A stretch of DNA of 64,000 bases from Zygaena filipendulae (GCA_907165275.2 OU015664.1:8518001-8582000); one strand, 5' to 3'. Positions 1 to 12,618 are shown, counted from the first letter of the stretch. A program made the numbers and translations. Notes: generated by a model from the sequence alone, not told the origin.

Positions 1-330
1 CCAAGTTACTTGGATTTAAAATTTCAATACAAAAGAGATTTGTTTGAACGAGCTTTTGCACACTACGATAAGCACTCGGTTGCTGTCTCGATCTCGTAAT
101 CATGTAGATAGGTATGTAAATTAATGTAAATTATATAGATAATTTACACACGTAGTTTTGTTATAAAATTTGTCTATTGTATGTACAAACTTATTACCGT
201 AAACAACATTTTCGTTGGTTTTTATGTAAATTCAGTTGAAATAGCTTAGGTAACAGGTACACAGTTAGGTAACTTAAAAACAACGATGGGTTGTTAAAAA
301 ATGTTTACGAAATAAGAATCTCGGTATTTA

Positions 331-450
331 CTAGCTAAAGCCCGCAGTTTCACTCGTGTGATTTTTTTTCCGCCCGAACTAAATTTCACCTATGAAAATC
401 GCAAGAAATCCGTTCAGATGGTAGTGTCAGAGATAAGAAAAATCAGATAG
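331..450 (-). mobile_element. Degenerate Helitron-like fragment
   Basis: Reads, on the minus strand, toward a 3' end CACACGAGTGAAACTGC...CTAG at 331-334. The body is too diverged to place the 5' end. Confidence 0.4.
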
Positions 451-496
451 ACTAAAAAGTAATTAAAAATTTTTATCGCCTTCTTATATTATATTA

Positions 497-794
497 CTAG
501 CTGTGCCCCGCGGTTTCACCCGCGCGAAAGGTTTTTATAAAACAACTTTTTTTCTCGACATCCAATTTCAATGAAACAAAGCCTATATGTTGCTCCAGGC
601 TTAATCTATCTGTGAAAACTGCATGACAATCGGTTCAGTAGATGCGGAGATTATCGCGAACAGACAGACAGACAGACAGAAAAGAATTTTAAAAAATTGG
701 TTACTCTTCTTTTTATCACCCCTCTCAATTTTCGGTAAAAATATTCAATGTACAGAATCGCGGATTCTACTCTTTTATTATAGTATAGATAGAT
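497..794 (-). mobile_element. Helitron-like element, body type B
   Basis: 3' end at 497 with CTAG and the CGCGGGTGAAACCGCG hairpin. The body is the AAACAAAGCCTATATGTTGC type, with a CAGA microsatellite at 660-681. Related copies at 6290 and 41855 share this body, which differs from the commoner type although the 3' end is the same. Confidence 0.65.
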
Positions 795-799
795 ATGCA

Positions 800-853
800 T
801 TGTTCTTCTTCTTCTTCTTAATAATGGCGTCAATAATAATAATTTGCCAATGA
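800..853. repeat. TTC/GAA microsatellite with conserved flank
   Basis: (TTC)n followed by TTAATAATGGCGTC and AATTTGCCAATGACAATG. The reverse complement of the same unit occurs at 38880-38926, and a decayed form at 47930-47990, so this is a dispersed repeat and not a chance microsatellite. Confidence 0.6.
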
Positions 854-859
854 CAATGT

Positions 860-3800
860 TTCTTACAAAAATCTCTTCATCTACTTCTTCAATTATGGCG
901 AAACGCGAATGACAATGTTAGATTGTTCCCCAAGTTAAAACATGGCTCTCTAGAAAACCAGTTTCCTGCTCACAGGGTCCAAAATAGATGCTGAAAAGTG
1001 ACTGAAATAACGAAGACAAAACGTGTAACGCGTGTGTTCGGTACGGCTTTCACTCGTCATCAACCATATGCATTATTATAAGTTATTTCATACGTGATAG
1101 TGTCAATTTTGACAATCTAGGTGATCTAGGATAGTAAAACGTAGTGGTTACCTTCTCTCTGGGTGATAGGTACGATGGTCTAAAAATGTACCAATAAAAA
1201 ATTTTTGAGTCATTTAAAAGTCAGTATTTGACCATTTTAAAATAAATATGTATAAATTATGTATAAATATGTTTACATGTAATATGTAAATATTTCAGGA
1301 TTACGGGAGTAAAGAGAGAAACGCGGACGAAACCGTACTCGTCAGCTAGTTTGTTTTATGTACAGTATGTAATATCAATAGGCTGACGGGCCGTCGCGTC
1401 GCTGCAGGTAGGGTTGCCAATTACCATGGCTAAATTTTAAAAAAACCATATTATGTCCGCATTGTTTCCTTACCAATAAACAAGAGAGTGTTTAAAATGT
1501 AAAGTACCTATTATTAAATTATAATATGTAACCATTCTTCAATAAAGTTTTTAGCGTAGGTACAAAAAATATAACGGAAAGCTGGTATCTCGTGAAAACA
1601 AATGTTTATACACCGATACTAAATATATTGTCTATAATTTTAATTTTTAGAAGGGGTGAGGTGAGGGGTACACACCCGCGCGGAAAATTCTATACAGACT
1701 CTGCGTATACTTCACCTAGTTCGGATGCTCATCGATCTATGTAAGTATAAAAAGTAAAAACATATCCGAAAAAACTCGTGTGGAGACAACCCTAGCTGTC
1801 GGCATAATGGCGCTCGTAAATACTTCTGTTACGAAAAATACCTCAACGCCGCACAAGGGCGCCACAATACACCGTTACACGACCGTGACCGTGACGTCAA
1901 CGAACCTGCAATCAAAACCGTCATGACAAGATGTTTTGACTACCTTCCATGGCCACGAAGATTTTAAGTAGCTGTCTACTTCTACAAAAACCAAACAATT
2001 CTCAACTCTATGGTGTAGGAGACAAGAGAAAAACGAAACCAACTGAGTTCATTGGGTAAGTAAAATATGTGTTCATCGTGATGTAATAGAAAGCCCTAGC
2101 TAATGTAAGGCGGGTTCCCGTTATGCAGAGATGACGGTTGAATGTTCCAGACTCACGTCTCGGCTATCGTAACGGTGTGCCTGATATTACCTGCGAGCAT
2201 GGCGAATTAATTTATACGGTGAATATTCATAGGTGCGGTATGGTATTAGAGTATTCCCGGAAATTTAAATAGGAATATTACCTATAGCTATACACAGTTT
2301 ATCGATAAAAAGAAAAATAAAAAATTATATCGATCCAAATCAGTGAATAGTTGTAACCTGACAACTGTTTTCCGGAAGTTCTTACCTACCCGTCGTAATT
2401 GTCATTGCTTATTCATTTACAGTTTTTTTTAAACTTGTTCCAATCTCTAATTTATACTCAACTGATTTTTCTTTATATTTTTTTTATAGAAAAAGCGCAT
2501 TCTAAATACTGAAAAGGGAGGAGGGGGGGGGGGGATTTATTTGCATGATAAATAATTTAGAAACTTTTATCTCCTACACTCACCCTACATAGTGAATTTG
2601 TACCGCCAAGTCCCAGCTAATAAACATGCCATTGTAAGTAAAGGGCGTATCTATCGGAGTATCGGACAAACGGCCCTCGATGCCGTTACTTGTCCCCTGC
2701 ATAGTAGGGTTGCCAGAAATGACATTAAACGACAATAAACGATGATAAATTATTATTATTCACATTGCGTACCTACTTAATGTCTTGTCCCAAACTAGAA
2801 GAACAAGATTTGCACAAATAGTAATTTGATATGGACTAACCAAACATGATGGCTGATATTTAGACCGGTAAAACTATATGGGTACTCCTGCATCTACAAA
2901 GTTGTTTGCCTCCTGTCTGACTGTCTTCAGCGATCAAACTCAAGTTAAAAGTGACCATTATTCATCCTTGTCATTATTAATCCTATCATCAAAGGAAGTT
3001 CGCGACACTATTTATATACCTATTTTGATAGATAGCGTGTACAAAAATGCCATAGAATTTTTTTTTTTATGGCATTTTTTCAGGGAGTAAAAGTTTCGTT
3101 GACGTTCTACAAACCAGGCTATACAAACTCAACCCTACAAATAGTATGAGAGTGCGCTTACCCCTGAAATATAAAAACAGTTTCAAATCATCTATTTAAG
3201 AGTAGGTACCTAGGTAGCTACTATTTCTACTAAATAATGAGATATAACTAGTTACTATTTCTACTAATTCTAAAACGATATTTGAAATATTAAGTGGGAG
3301 GAAACAATAAAGAAGAAAATTATTTCGCTCAAAATAATGAATATTTTAAACAATAGACCAATTTGTTTCTGATAACCCTGATTGCGGAAGATTGCGCACG
3401 GAGCTAATTTGATACCGGCGCCGGGTCCATGGACTATGGGAGCAATCCGTGGTATATTTATACCCAGTTTGTCTACTATACAATATGTACGTACTTATCT
3501 TCGAAACCAAACTACTTATCCAGGTCGTTAGTACCTGCAGTACCTGCAAGAACTTCTATGATTTGTTCCTTATACCTACCACTTTATTTCTTTTCTCTAT
3601 TTACTTTAGTATATGTTAACAATCTAATCCAGAACTAAAGTGGATATCTATATTCTTCGCAAAACGAAAATTCTGAATTTAGCTAGTTTTCGATGGCCTT
3701 TTTATTAGATTATGGAAACCATGTTTATCTTTATGACGACCATTCTCCCCAGTACTTACCTATATGTCTAACCCAATTCGATACGTAGGTATATATATAT

Positions 3801-3976
3801 TCGATAGGTATATTATGTCTAACCCGAGGTCTAACCCAATTTAGTTATTTCGTTCCGTCTATTCGAAAAACACTGGTTGGTTTTTCAATATTGCGAGCAA
3901 AGAACTTATCTATAGGTATTGTTACATCTTTTCTGCAAGAGATTTTATAGCAAACAACTTTGAATACTGCCTTGTA
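860..3976. other. Gene-free AT-rich stretch
   Basis: No exon, RNA gene or clear repeat boundary recognised. Holds a 12-G run at 2523-2534 and many TACCTAC/GTAGGTA words. Some GC-richer text near 1800-1930 (repeated GTGACC/GTGACG) has no coding frame. Confidence 0.5.
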
Positions 3977-4010
3977 ACTCGTAATACCTATGTAGGTAGG
4001 TATTACGAGT
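3977..4010. repeat. Perfect 14-bp hairpin
   Basis: ACTCGTAATACCTA at 3977-3990 pairs with TAGGTATTACGAGT at 3997-4010 around a 6-nt loop. It is followed directly by TACCTAC-type repeats. Confidence 0.7.
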
Positions 4011-4546
4011 ACCTACTTACTAACAGCGTTTTAACTTATGGTACCTGTAGGTGAATTATTTTTTCAGAAGCGCTAACTATTACGTAATAATTTATTCCTA
4101 AGCTGTGTCGAAAATAAAAATAAAAAAGAGAGTTTCTATAACGCTCGCACTTGGACAATCAATACAATGATCTCTAAAACTTGAAGCTAATTGAGACTGA
4201 GTTGATGCTATGCATTATCTTATTTCGCACGTTTTCTTGGGAAAGCTAATAACGCTTACGCGCTTGTTACTGCAGGCTTTGCACACTGAATAACTTCTAG
4301 TCTCATAATAATTTATTCATAGTTGGATGCAGTTAAACCGTTCTACTGTTCCTATTACCGGAGGGTATTTGTTCGGGCTTTAACGACCAAAATACCTACA
4401 GCGAGAGGAAACGAGAGCATTCAAGCTCTGCCTTGCTCGAATTTAATTTGAAGACGAACAAATGGAGCTTGTAAGTGTAGTAGATGAAACTTTTATAAAA
4501 CATATAAAATGAGTTTATATCTAATATCTATTTAAAAGGTTTTATA

Positions 4547-4931
4547 CAGGATGTCCCGTAAATCGAAGTCAAGCTAGAACCAGGTGATAGGCTAAGTCAT
4601 AACAGCTGTTAACAGAAAAATATAAAAATCTTTGCTATGCCTATTTAAAAAATAGGACAGTCATTAAAAACTGACGAAAGCAATAATTATGAAAACTCCA
4701 TTGGCAAAAACTTAAATTTTAAGCAGTAGTTTTCAGAAACTCTATTCAGGATTAAACTATAAGAAGAAAATTAAAAAGGTCAGGTTTGTAGCAACAGGAG
4801 TACCGGGAGAACCGGGTGTAAATTTTTATAATTTTTATAAATTTTAAAGATAATTTTTTTACGTTTTTCTATGAAGTTATGGCTTAGCCTATCACCCGGT
4901 TCTGACTTGACGTCGATTTACGGGCATTCTG
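4547..4931. mobile_element. MITE with CAGGRTGTCCCGTAAAT ends, copy 1
   Basis: The ends are imperfect inverted repeats of about 55 bp, starting CAGGATGTCCCGTAAATCGA and closing with its inverted complement, flanked by TA. The interior has no open frame. A second copy lies at 21670-22047. The TA target and end sequence suggest a Tc1/mariner-mobilised element. Confidence 0.8.
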
Positions 4932-4983
4932 TATAAAGATAATGGTGATAAGTTTACACTCATACATAGGTACTTCAGAAATA

Positions 4984-5183
4984 TCTAATATACAAAATTC
5001 TCGTGCCACAATGTTCGTTCCCATACTCCTCCGAAACGGCTTGACCGATACTCATGAAATTTTTTATGCATATTCAGTAAGCCTGAGAATCAGCTGCTAT
5101 CTATTTTTCATCCCCCTAAAGGGAGTTCCTGCGGGAATTCCGAAACTCACGCGAACTCACGTGAAACCGCGGGGCACAGCTAG
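4984..5183 (+). mobile_element. Helitron-like element, body type C
   Basis: 200 bp from 5'-TC to CTAG at 5180-5183. The body (AAATTCTCGTGCCACAATG) differs from the common type, while the 3' end GTGAAACCGCGGGGCACAG is the shared hairpin module. Confidence 0.68.
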
Positions 5184-5248
5184 TGTATTAATAATAATAG
5201 TAATATCTACTGTGATAATTCTTCAGGTTCTTTTGAAGATCATCATGC

Positions 5249-5363
5249 AATTTTACATTACACGCTGTCAGAGGTATACAGAAAGGACATAGAGTACTTC
5301 TTATCTCAGAATTCTCGCGGGAACTTCAAATTTAACACGAGTGAAACCGCGATCAACAGCTAG
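5249..5363 (+). mobile_element. 5'-truncated Helitron-like element
   Basis: Keeps TACACGCTGTCAGAGGTA..., the CGCGGGAACTTC motif and CTAG at 5360-5363; the 5' part is missing. Confidence 0.55.
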
Positions 5364-5665
5364 TATTCCAGATATCTAACTCCCATAAATATAGTCAGCG
5401 ACCAGCGTGATAGACTATACTCTATAGTGTCGTGCGACACGCGAGTCTCGTAATTTGATGTTGATTTAATTGCGTCCTCTATCTTCGAGCCCTTGTCCTT
5501 ATTAAATGCGACAAACTTTTTCACTATCGAAAACATCAAAGTTTTTGATTTAAATTGCTTCTTTTATCGTGATGGTTCATTATACAACTGCTTCGACTTG
5601 CATTTATTGATTTTCAAATGCACAAATTTACCAACATCCTTATTCTTTATTTTATTTTATCTATT

Positions 5666-5875
5666 TCTAAATTAATATTATAAAGGGGAAGATTTGATTT
5701 TTTGTTTGTTTGTTACGATTTAACTCAAAAACTACTGGACTACTGGAAAAATTATTTCGCCATTAGAATGATACCTACATTATCCTTGAGTAACATAGCC
5801 TATATTATTATTGTAACCCGGAATTCCCACGGGAACTCTGAAAATACCGCGAGTGAAACCGCGGGAAACAACCAG
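5666..5875 (+). mobile_element. Helitron-like element, ACTACTGGACC body
   Basis: Same subfamily as 28928-29125 and 49795-49995 (TTAACTCAAAAACTACTGG). It carries an extra CCTA in GATACCTACATTATCC compared with those copies. The 3' end is decayed (ACCAG). Confidence 0.62.
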
Positions 5876-6289
5876 TAAGTAACTTATAAAAAGATTTATT
5901 CACCAAACTGACAACAATAGAAAAATATAATAAGATATATAGACACATTGCAACATAATTTTATATACCTACTTAATTAATTATATTATTGTTTTATAAA
6001 ATACAACGTGCATATCATTAATATATATGTCATAAATAAAAAAAAATAATAAGAACTCGGAAGCCTAAGAGAAAAATTAAGAGGATAAATTAATTAACTA
6101 ATTATCTGTGAGGTTTAATCAATTGAGGTTTAATCTATTCAGTACTGGATGGCGTAGTGGCGGCGAGACGGATGCTTGGCGACGATTTCCTCCACTCGTA
6201 ATTATTTGATTAATTAATAATTTACAATTATTTTTATGTTTTAATCAGTAAATATTCAACATTTACTGATTGATTATAATGTAAATAGG

Positions 6290-6534
6290 CGGTTTCACCC
6301 GTCTGAAACGTGTCTGATATAACAACTTTCCCGACATTCGATTTCAATGAAACAAAGCCTAGATGTTGCTCCAAGCTAAGTTCTATCTACCAATAGAAAC
6401 CGCATGACAATACGTTCAGTAGATTCGAAGATTATTGAACAGACAGACAGAAAATAATTTGAAAAACTTTTTTGTAGTTAGTTACTCGTCTTTTATCGCC
6501 CCCTCTCAATTTTTGGTAATAATATTCAATGTAC
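6290..6534 (-). mobile_element. Helitron-like element, body type B, lacking its 3' CTAG
   Basis: Shares the AAACAAAGCCTAGATGTTGC body with 497-794. The outermost 3' bases are lost. Confidence 0.6.
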
Positions 6535-8636
6535 AGACAACAAATCTTTATTTTTATACAAACCATGCTTAATATACGGTAAAAACGGTAGGTACGTAAA
6601 TGTAAACAAACGTAAATAAACGCAAGTTGTTTTTTTGTCGTAAAAAAAAAACCTCTCGCGTACCTAAAATCGATGCAATAATACTTTCAATGCGAACAAA
6701 ACAAGACTGAAATTTTAATCGTTTAAGTACCTACCTTGTTAGAATAAATATTTTTGGAAAGTAGTATAAGTGTGTACACAGTTACTAGTTACCTAATTTG
6801 TCCGAATTTCCTTGAAACTAAATAATTTATGTAGGATTTGTAATCACAAAAGTTCTTACATAAATAAAGGCGAAATAGGTATAGGCACTATATTTAATGA
6901 AAAACTCGAAATTAGCATGTAAATAGTAAAAATAACATGCGACTGAAACTAAGTAGATAAAAAATGTTACGTTAAACAGGTCAAAATATGCTTAACAATG
7001 TAAAAACTAAATAGCTGAGATATGGAAATTGTGGCACTGAAAATTAGACACACTGCAGACTTCTCAACAAAAATCAATCTTTGAAGTTAAAATGTTTTAG
7101 GTACCTATCTACGTATTCAAAAATGAACTTTATAGGTAATGCCGTAATGTTTTGTTTTTTTTTTTCAATAAACATGTGCTAACTGTTCAACTTACATAGG
7201 CTTACATAATTTCGAAGTGAGTAGGTAATATGTATATTGTTCGAGCATTACTTAACATGGCATTAGTATTCTTACTCAGCAGAAATGTTTACCCTAACGT
7301 TTAATTTTTGAATTGTAAATTTGAGATAAGTGTTTACAATAGACTTATCTACCTAACTGTGGCTTAGCAGAGCCATTCTCAGAGTCATATTGCGTAAGTA
7401 ATGTCTCTGCACATTTAAAATAAGTTTTGTCATATTAAATTCGTAATGAGCTTCGCAGACGATGTGGGTTTGGCAGATTCCATAAAACGATAGGAACAAA
7501 TCATAGAAAAGTTGCTGACGGCTGAATATGTGTTTACAAAATTGCCAAATCCTTCGAATATTTTGCTTTATTATTCAAAACAGATAAGAAGAAGAAGAAG
7601 AAGAAAATACATTTATAACTAATTTTAAAAAACGTCACTTTTTAAAGAGCAAAGAGTCACCGTTTTTTTACAAAATCATTTAGAAGTAGGCACAACTCTC
7701 TTCTGAGGTCTTTAAACTAAACGCTACAGAACAAATTAAAAATATAATATTTTTGGAAATCGTTTTCTTTTATATGTAAATCTTAGAATGATATACATGT
7801 ATTTTTTAAGCTAGTAACGTATTTATACAGAGCCGCTAGTCTGATGTAGGTATACGTAGTATGAATTAATTATGATTATATTTGTTAATCCTAGTAGATA
7901 GGCGAAGTAAAAAATGTAAGGCGTTTTATTTCCAAAGGAATACAACTGAATGTGTAACGCTATAGAATGTCTATCTAGACGCGAAGTGGTTAGGTACTCT
8001 GGGTACTGTATAGATACCTCTATCACACAGCTTTGAGCTTAGTATATAATAAAGAATTGCACAATACTAAACAATGAAGATGGGTTGTTACTTGAGCTGA
8101 TACACTTGTAAATAAATGGTGGGTGTATTGTACAGTCAATGAACAGTGCACTTTATACGGACAATAGTCGAAGGCAAGCAAGACGTCGGCCGCCGGATCT
8201 TTTGCAAGCCACACATACGCACTTATTACATGTACACGTCGATGTAATTATTCAATTTTAGCTCAATTTCAATGCTCGTTATTTCGGAGTTAAAATGGGA
8301 TGTTTATAAATGCAACAATATCGATGAAGAAAAGTAAGTAACTATCTTTCATCTTTTATCACGTTTCCAAAAATCATCACAATAATTACCTACTGCACAA
8401 AATGCAGTCGACGTCGTCTTCCTACTGCAAGTCAAAAAACTAATAAACTATGCAGAGGAATTGAAGGAATTCATGGGAATTCTGATCACGTAAAACAAAA
8501 AACCAAAAAACAAAAAACTTCGAGTCTCCCGATCCGATTCCGCCCGGATTATGCTAGTATATAGCACAGATAAAATAATATTATACCTACTAGTTATCTA
8601 TTTTAATATTATAAAGAGCTAAAGTTTGTGAATTGT
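6535..8636. other. Gene-free stretch
   Basis: No coding exon recognised. Contains a (GAA)5 microsatellite near 7589-7604 and AT-rich unique-looking sequence. A 63-codon frame at 8023-8214 has no support. Confidence 0.45.
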
Positions 8637-8978
8637 GAGTTTGTCCCGAGGGAATTCCGGGATAAAAAGTGTATATATATCACTTTAGCTAGCTACCTAG
8701 AAATGAAACAATTTTCAAAATTGGTTCTGTAATCTGTAGATCCAGAGATTACAACCCCACACACTCCAGAGTTCTAGAGATTATCCCCTACAGTCTCACG
8801 AACTGACAAACTCCGGAGTTCCCGCGGGAAGTCCGGGATAAAAAATACCCTATGTTACTCAGGATCACTAGTTTATTATGAGTGAAAAAAATTCAAAATC
8901 GGTTCAGTAGATCTAGAGATAACCCCCTGCAACGTCAGAAACTTACAAACTTTTGCTCTTTATAATATTAGTATTAGA
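8637..8978 (-). mobile_element. Decayed Helitron-like elements
   Basis: Two overlapping relics with GTTCCCGCGGGAAGTCCGGG, TAAAAAATACCCTATG and the 5' end TTTATAATATTAG. Useful as the uninterrupted comparison for the element split at 38395. Confidence 0.5.
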
Positions 8979-9000
8979 TACTATCGATACTGTACTTACT

Positions 9001-9075
9001 TTCAAAATGTCACTTCCGGTTGCCCGTTCATCTAAATAACTAATTGAGAACGGCCAACCGGAAGTGACACTTGAA
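9001..9075. repeat. Pre-miRNA-sized hairpin, 28-bp arms
   Basis: Arms 9001-9029 and 9048-9075 pair with one bulge and two mismatches around an 18-nt loop. The core GTCACTTCCGGTTG pairs fully. No gene lies nearby. Could be a microRNA precursor or a short palindromic repeat. Confidence 0.7.
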
Positions 9076-10009
9076 AAATTCCGGGAAAAACTAAAATCAC
9101 CGCGCGCAAACTTTATCACAAAAGTTTCTTGAATTATGTGTTTTATTTTAGTTTTAAACGTTTGGGATATTTTTTTATTGGAATCTCCGTCACATACTAG
9201 AGAGGTGTTTTAAATTTGTATCTATGAAGTAAAAAAGCAAATTTTTGGAGGCATTTACGAAATTCAATTTTTTGCTTACCGAGAAACCTAGATCTAAGGC
9301 ACAAAATATTTATTAAAACAAAAAAAATATTAAAAAGGTTTGATGCAAATCACGTAGATTGCCGCTAAATTTTACGTGTTATTTTTACTCCTCAGGATTT
9401 TAAAGTCTAGACAAAGAGCGATGAAATTCTCGTGTCCTTAATTTCGCGGTTACTGACATAGCTCATATAGATATTAATTAATTTAATTGAAATATATAAA
9501 CAAGAAACCCGCACATCGAGGATGTGCAGAATAATTAACATCCTTGAATTTAATTATGTTAGTTATAAACTAATTGCGTAATACTAATATTATAATTGTG
9601 AAAGTTGAGATATTTTTATTTGTATATTTGCATACCTGTGGCTCTATGTCACGTATTAACGGCTTTATGGTTTTGGATGTAATTTAGCACGCAGATAGAA
9701 TACATTTTGCATATACCTAGTTAGGTTACTTTTAATTTTAGTGCAGAGTTCCGAAATTCACGAGGGTATAACTACAGTACCTAATACAACATTATACTAA
9801 AGTATGTATGTACCTGTACCTATTAAGTTGGTATGTAGAGGTGATCTCTAGAAAAAACTTTTACAACCATTGTAGACAAGCACTAAGAAAGGTTTTAATT
9901 TTTTAAATCAAAAACGGTACAATGTCGCTGAAACTGCAAGGAACAGATAATATGTTATCATTGGTAATAATCGTATAAGTACACAGCTGTTGTAGTATTA
10001 AATTAAATA

Positions 10010-10215
10010 CTAGCTGTCCCGCGCGGTTTCACCTGCGATTATTTCGAAGTTCCCGCGGAATTGTCCCATACAAACTTTGCAACCTCTTTTCATCCCCTTA
10101 GGAGTTGAACTATCAAAAATCCTTTCTTATCGGATGCCTACGTCATACAAAGAACGCACCCTCCACGTTTCAGGTCTTTACGATCAGCGGTTTAGGCTGT
10201 GCGTTCATGTCATTC
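10010..10215 (-). mobile_element. Helitron-like element, diverged body
   Basis: CTAG at 10010-10013 with the CGCGCGGTTTCACCTGCG hairpin; the body (TTTCATCCCCTTAGGAG) resembles type C. 5' end uncertain. Confidence 0.5.
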
Positions 10216-10770
10216 AAGACAAAGCATTTTATATGTATAGATAGATGTAATATCTACATTAAAAAAACTGAAAATCGTAAAAACGCAAAACGCTCGCTGC
10301 AGTTTCCTGTTCCTGTTTAACTGCCTCGTAACTTAATCGTAACCTCTAACTAGGTAGGTTAAATTGTTAACATTATACCCTCTCTGCTGGAACGGAACGG
10401 GGAAATGAACTATCCATGTCTATCCATTACCAACTGCAGGCCATACGTAGGTTTATAGTCTAAAGTGTCCATCTTCTCTAATATGTATAATATGATATTA
10501 TAGTGCGTTACCAAAAGTTTTTTTTTTATTTACCACGCTTATATCACGCACCATTAAGTATGGCTGCTCTACGGGAAAACAAAGCAACTGTAATTTTTTA
10601 GGAAAGGTGTTTTTTTTTTGCCTCTTTTTACGCATAACAGATGTTGCTACATACTTAACCGCCGCACTCAGAGTCGACTTTAATGATTACTTAGTTAAGT
10701 ATAGATTTTTAAAACAAAACTGCCGCAATCAGACAAGTTTAATAAATTAATGTTAATTGGCATTTAACTA

Positions 10771-12341
10771 CACTCGAGAGCAATGAATCCGGGTCACTTA
10801 AAGAATGTTAAAAATCTCGGAAACTAAAAATGATAGGTTAATGCAATAAATTGTATTTAATAGACAATGTAATACTCCTTAAATGAAAGTAAAAAAAAAT
10901 ATGAGTCACCATACATTTTATTAACACAAATTAACATAAAGAAAAAAACTGCTGATCTCTCCTTAAAACAAAAATAGGAAACATGAAATTTTTGAACTTT
11001 ATTACGATTTTCTTGAATTTTAATACTTCGTATTGCCTCCTCGTGCTTCCATTACTGCGTTTACGCGGTTTGGCATGCTGTACACCAAGTTCCTAATACG
11101 ATTTTGGGGAATATTCTCCCATTCCTCTGTGAGAGCAATTTTGAGCTCACGAAGCGTGATTGGGGGAGGGTTTCGTTGTTTTACGCATCTGCCTAGCTCG
11201 TCCCAAGCATGCTCGATCGGGTTGATATCCGGGCTGCGCGCTGGCCACTCCATACGAGTAATGTTCATCTCTTGAAGGTAGTCATTCACAATCCTACCTG
11301 TATGAGGTCGGGCATTGTCATGCATAAATATAGCATCCTCACCTAAATTGACCATAAATGGACCAACGTGATCATTGAGGATTTCTTCCACATATCTTAC
11401 GCTAGTTAAAGAGCTGTTTTCTATGATCACCAGCTCTGTGCGACTTTCAGAAGAAATTCCGGCCCACACAAGTACAGACCCACCACCGTAGGCTACTTTT
11501 TCTTCGATGCATGCTTGCTTGAATCTTTCCCCTGGTCTTCGATACACTCTGTGTCTTACATCGTGCTTGTAGAGCATAAATTTTGATTCGTCGGAGAACA
11601 TAACTTTGACCAATCTTCAATACTCCAATTTACGTGGCTCTGGGCATATCTTAGTCTTGAAATACGATGCGCACGCTCCAGTTTAGGGCCGTTTGCAGGT
11701 CTAAGGGGTTTTAAGTTAGATTCAGCAAGCCGACGTCTTACTGTCCATGCACTTGGGTTACTTCCTCCGAGGCGTCGAAACTGATTTGTGAGTTCAGTTC
11801 CTGTGAGAAAGCGATTTCGAAGCATGGTGTTCACCAAGTATCGGTCTTCTCGTGCTGTGGTACACCTGGTTCTGCCCGTTCCTGGTCTGCGTAGGTTAGA
11901 ACCAGTTTCTTCGTAACGTCGGAGAACTCTTTGTACTGTTGACAGCGACACACCGACAGTCCTGGCTGTATCGCGCTGACTCCGGCCGGTTTCCAGCATT
12001 GTAAGTATTCTGGTGCATTCTTCAGGCATAAGCGACATAATTTCAGCTTGAATAATGAATATAGAGCACTATCAACATGGTTTATGTACCCATATAAATG
12101 ACAGATTACAAACAAAAGCAAAACCAAATGCTGTAATTTCGTAGTTCCATCTTCGAAAGTGGCCCTTTTTCAAGTTTGTTTTTTTTATGATATAACTTTA
12201 CAATAACTAAGAAGTTTTAATACCTTCATTTAAGGAGTATTACATTGTCTATTAAATACGATTTATTGCATTAACCTAGCATTTTTAGTTTCCGAGATTT
12301 TTAGGATTCTTTAAGTGACCCGGATTCATTGCTCTCGAGTG
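10771..12341 (-). mobile_element. Tc1-like DNA transposon, 1571 bp, inserted at TA
   Basis: Terminal inverted repeats of about 117 bp (10771-10887 and 12225-12341) start CACTCGAGAGCAATGAATCC and differ at only a few positions. TA target duplications flank it at 10769-10770 and 12342-12343. The element carries one transposase reading frame on the minus strand. Long, nearly identical repeats suggest a fairly recent insertion, although the transposase is broken. Confidence 0.93.
11020..12038 (-). pseudogene. Tc1-like transposase with one-base frameshift
   Basis: The reading frame starts at 12038 (MSLMPEECTRILTM). It encodes an N-terminal helix-turn-helix DNA-binding region (SQRDTARTVGVSLSTVQRVL) and a GRTRCTT basic hinge. 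Near 11610 the frame breaks after NWSIEDW: one base is missing from the next codon, and the rest continues in another frame (KVMFSDESKF) to a stop at 11020. The catalytic triad is complete: Asp in FSDES, Asp in MHDNARPHT, Glu in NPIEHAWDE, with 34 residues between the last two (DD34E, Tc1 subgroup). Apart from the frameshift the gene is whole, about 340 codons. Not expected to make active enzyme. Confidence 0.92.
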
Positions 12342-12586
12342 TAATTAAGTTACATCTCATTAAATGCCAATTAACATTAATTTACTGAACATCTCTGATT
12401 GCGGCAATTTTGTTTTAAAAATCCATACTTAACTAAGTAATCATTAAAGTCGACTCTGAGTGCGGCCGTTAGTCTTTTAAAATTAAAATTAAAGTAGAAG
12501 TAGGTAAAGCTTATCTAAGATAATATGACGCGCCCCTCCATCGGGTGTACGCACACGCACAACCGTTAAAATATCGATACGACACA

Positions 12587-12618
12587 TATAAATCTGGTCT
12601 TGCCATTCGTCCTCAGTT
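12587..12618 (+). promoter_or_regulatory. Candidate TATA-Inr core promoter
   Basis: TATAAAT at 12587-12593 lies 28 bp before the A of an arthropod initiator TCAGTT (12613-12618), the classical spacing. No coding exon could be tied to it in the following kilobase, so it may be chance or the start of a gene with a distant first coding exon. Confidence 0.35.

Larger units (their letters stand above)
10658..12469. mobile_element. Palindromic MITE split by a Tc1-like transposon
   Basis: The outer arms are 10658-10768 and 12344-12469. They begin ACCGCCGCACTCAGAGTCGA and end with its near inverted complement, flanked by TA on both sides. The arms are inverted repeats of each other over about 110 bp, including the TAAATGCCAATTAACATTAA stretch. 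The intact copy at 46038-46271 has the same arms joined directly, which shows the central 1.57 kb here is an insertion. Confidence 0.85.

Noticed and set aside
623..853. 76-codon plus-strand frame
   Set aside because: Lies over a Helitron-like copy and a TTC microsatellite.
4942..5292. 116-codon plus-strand frame
   Set aside because: Covers a Helitron-like element and its 3' hairpin; no protein family.
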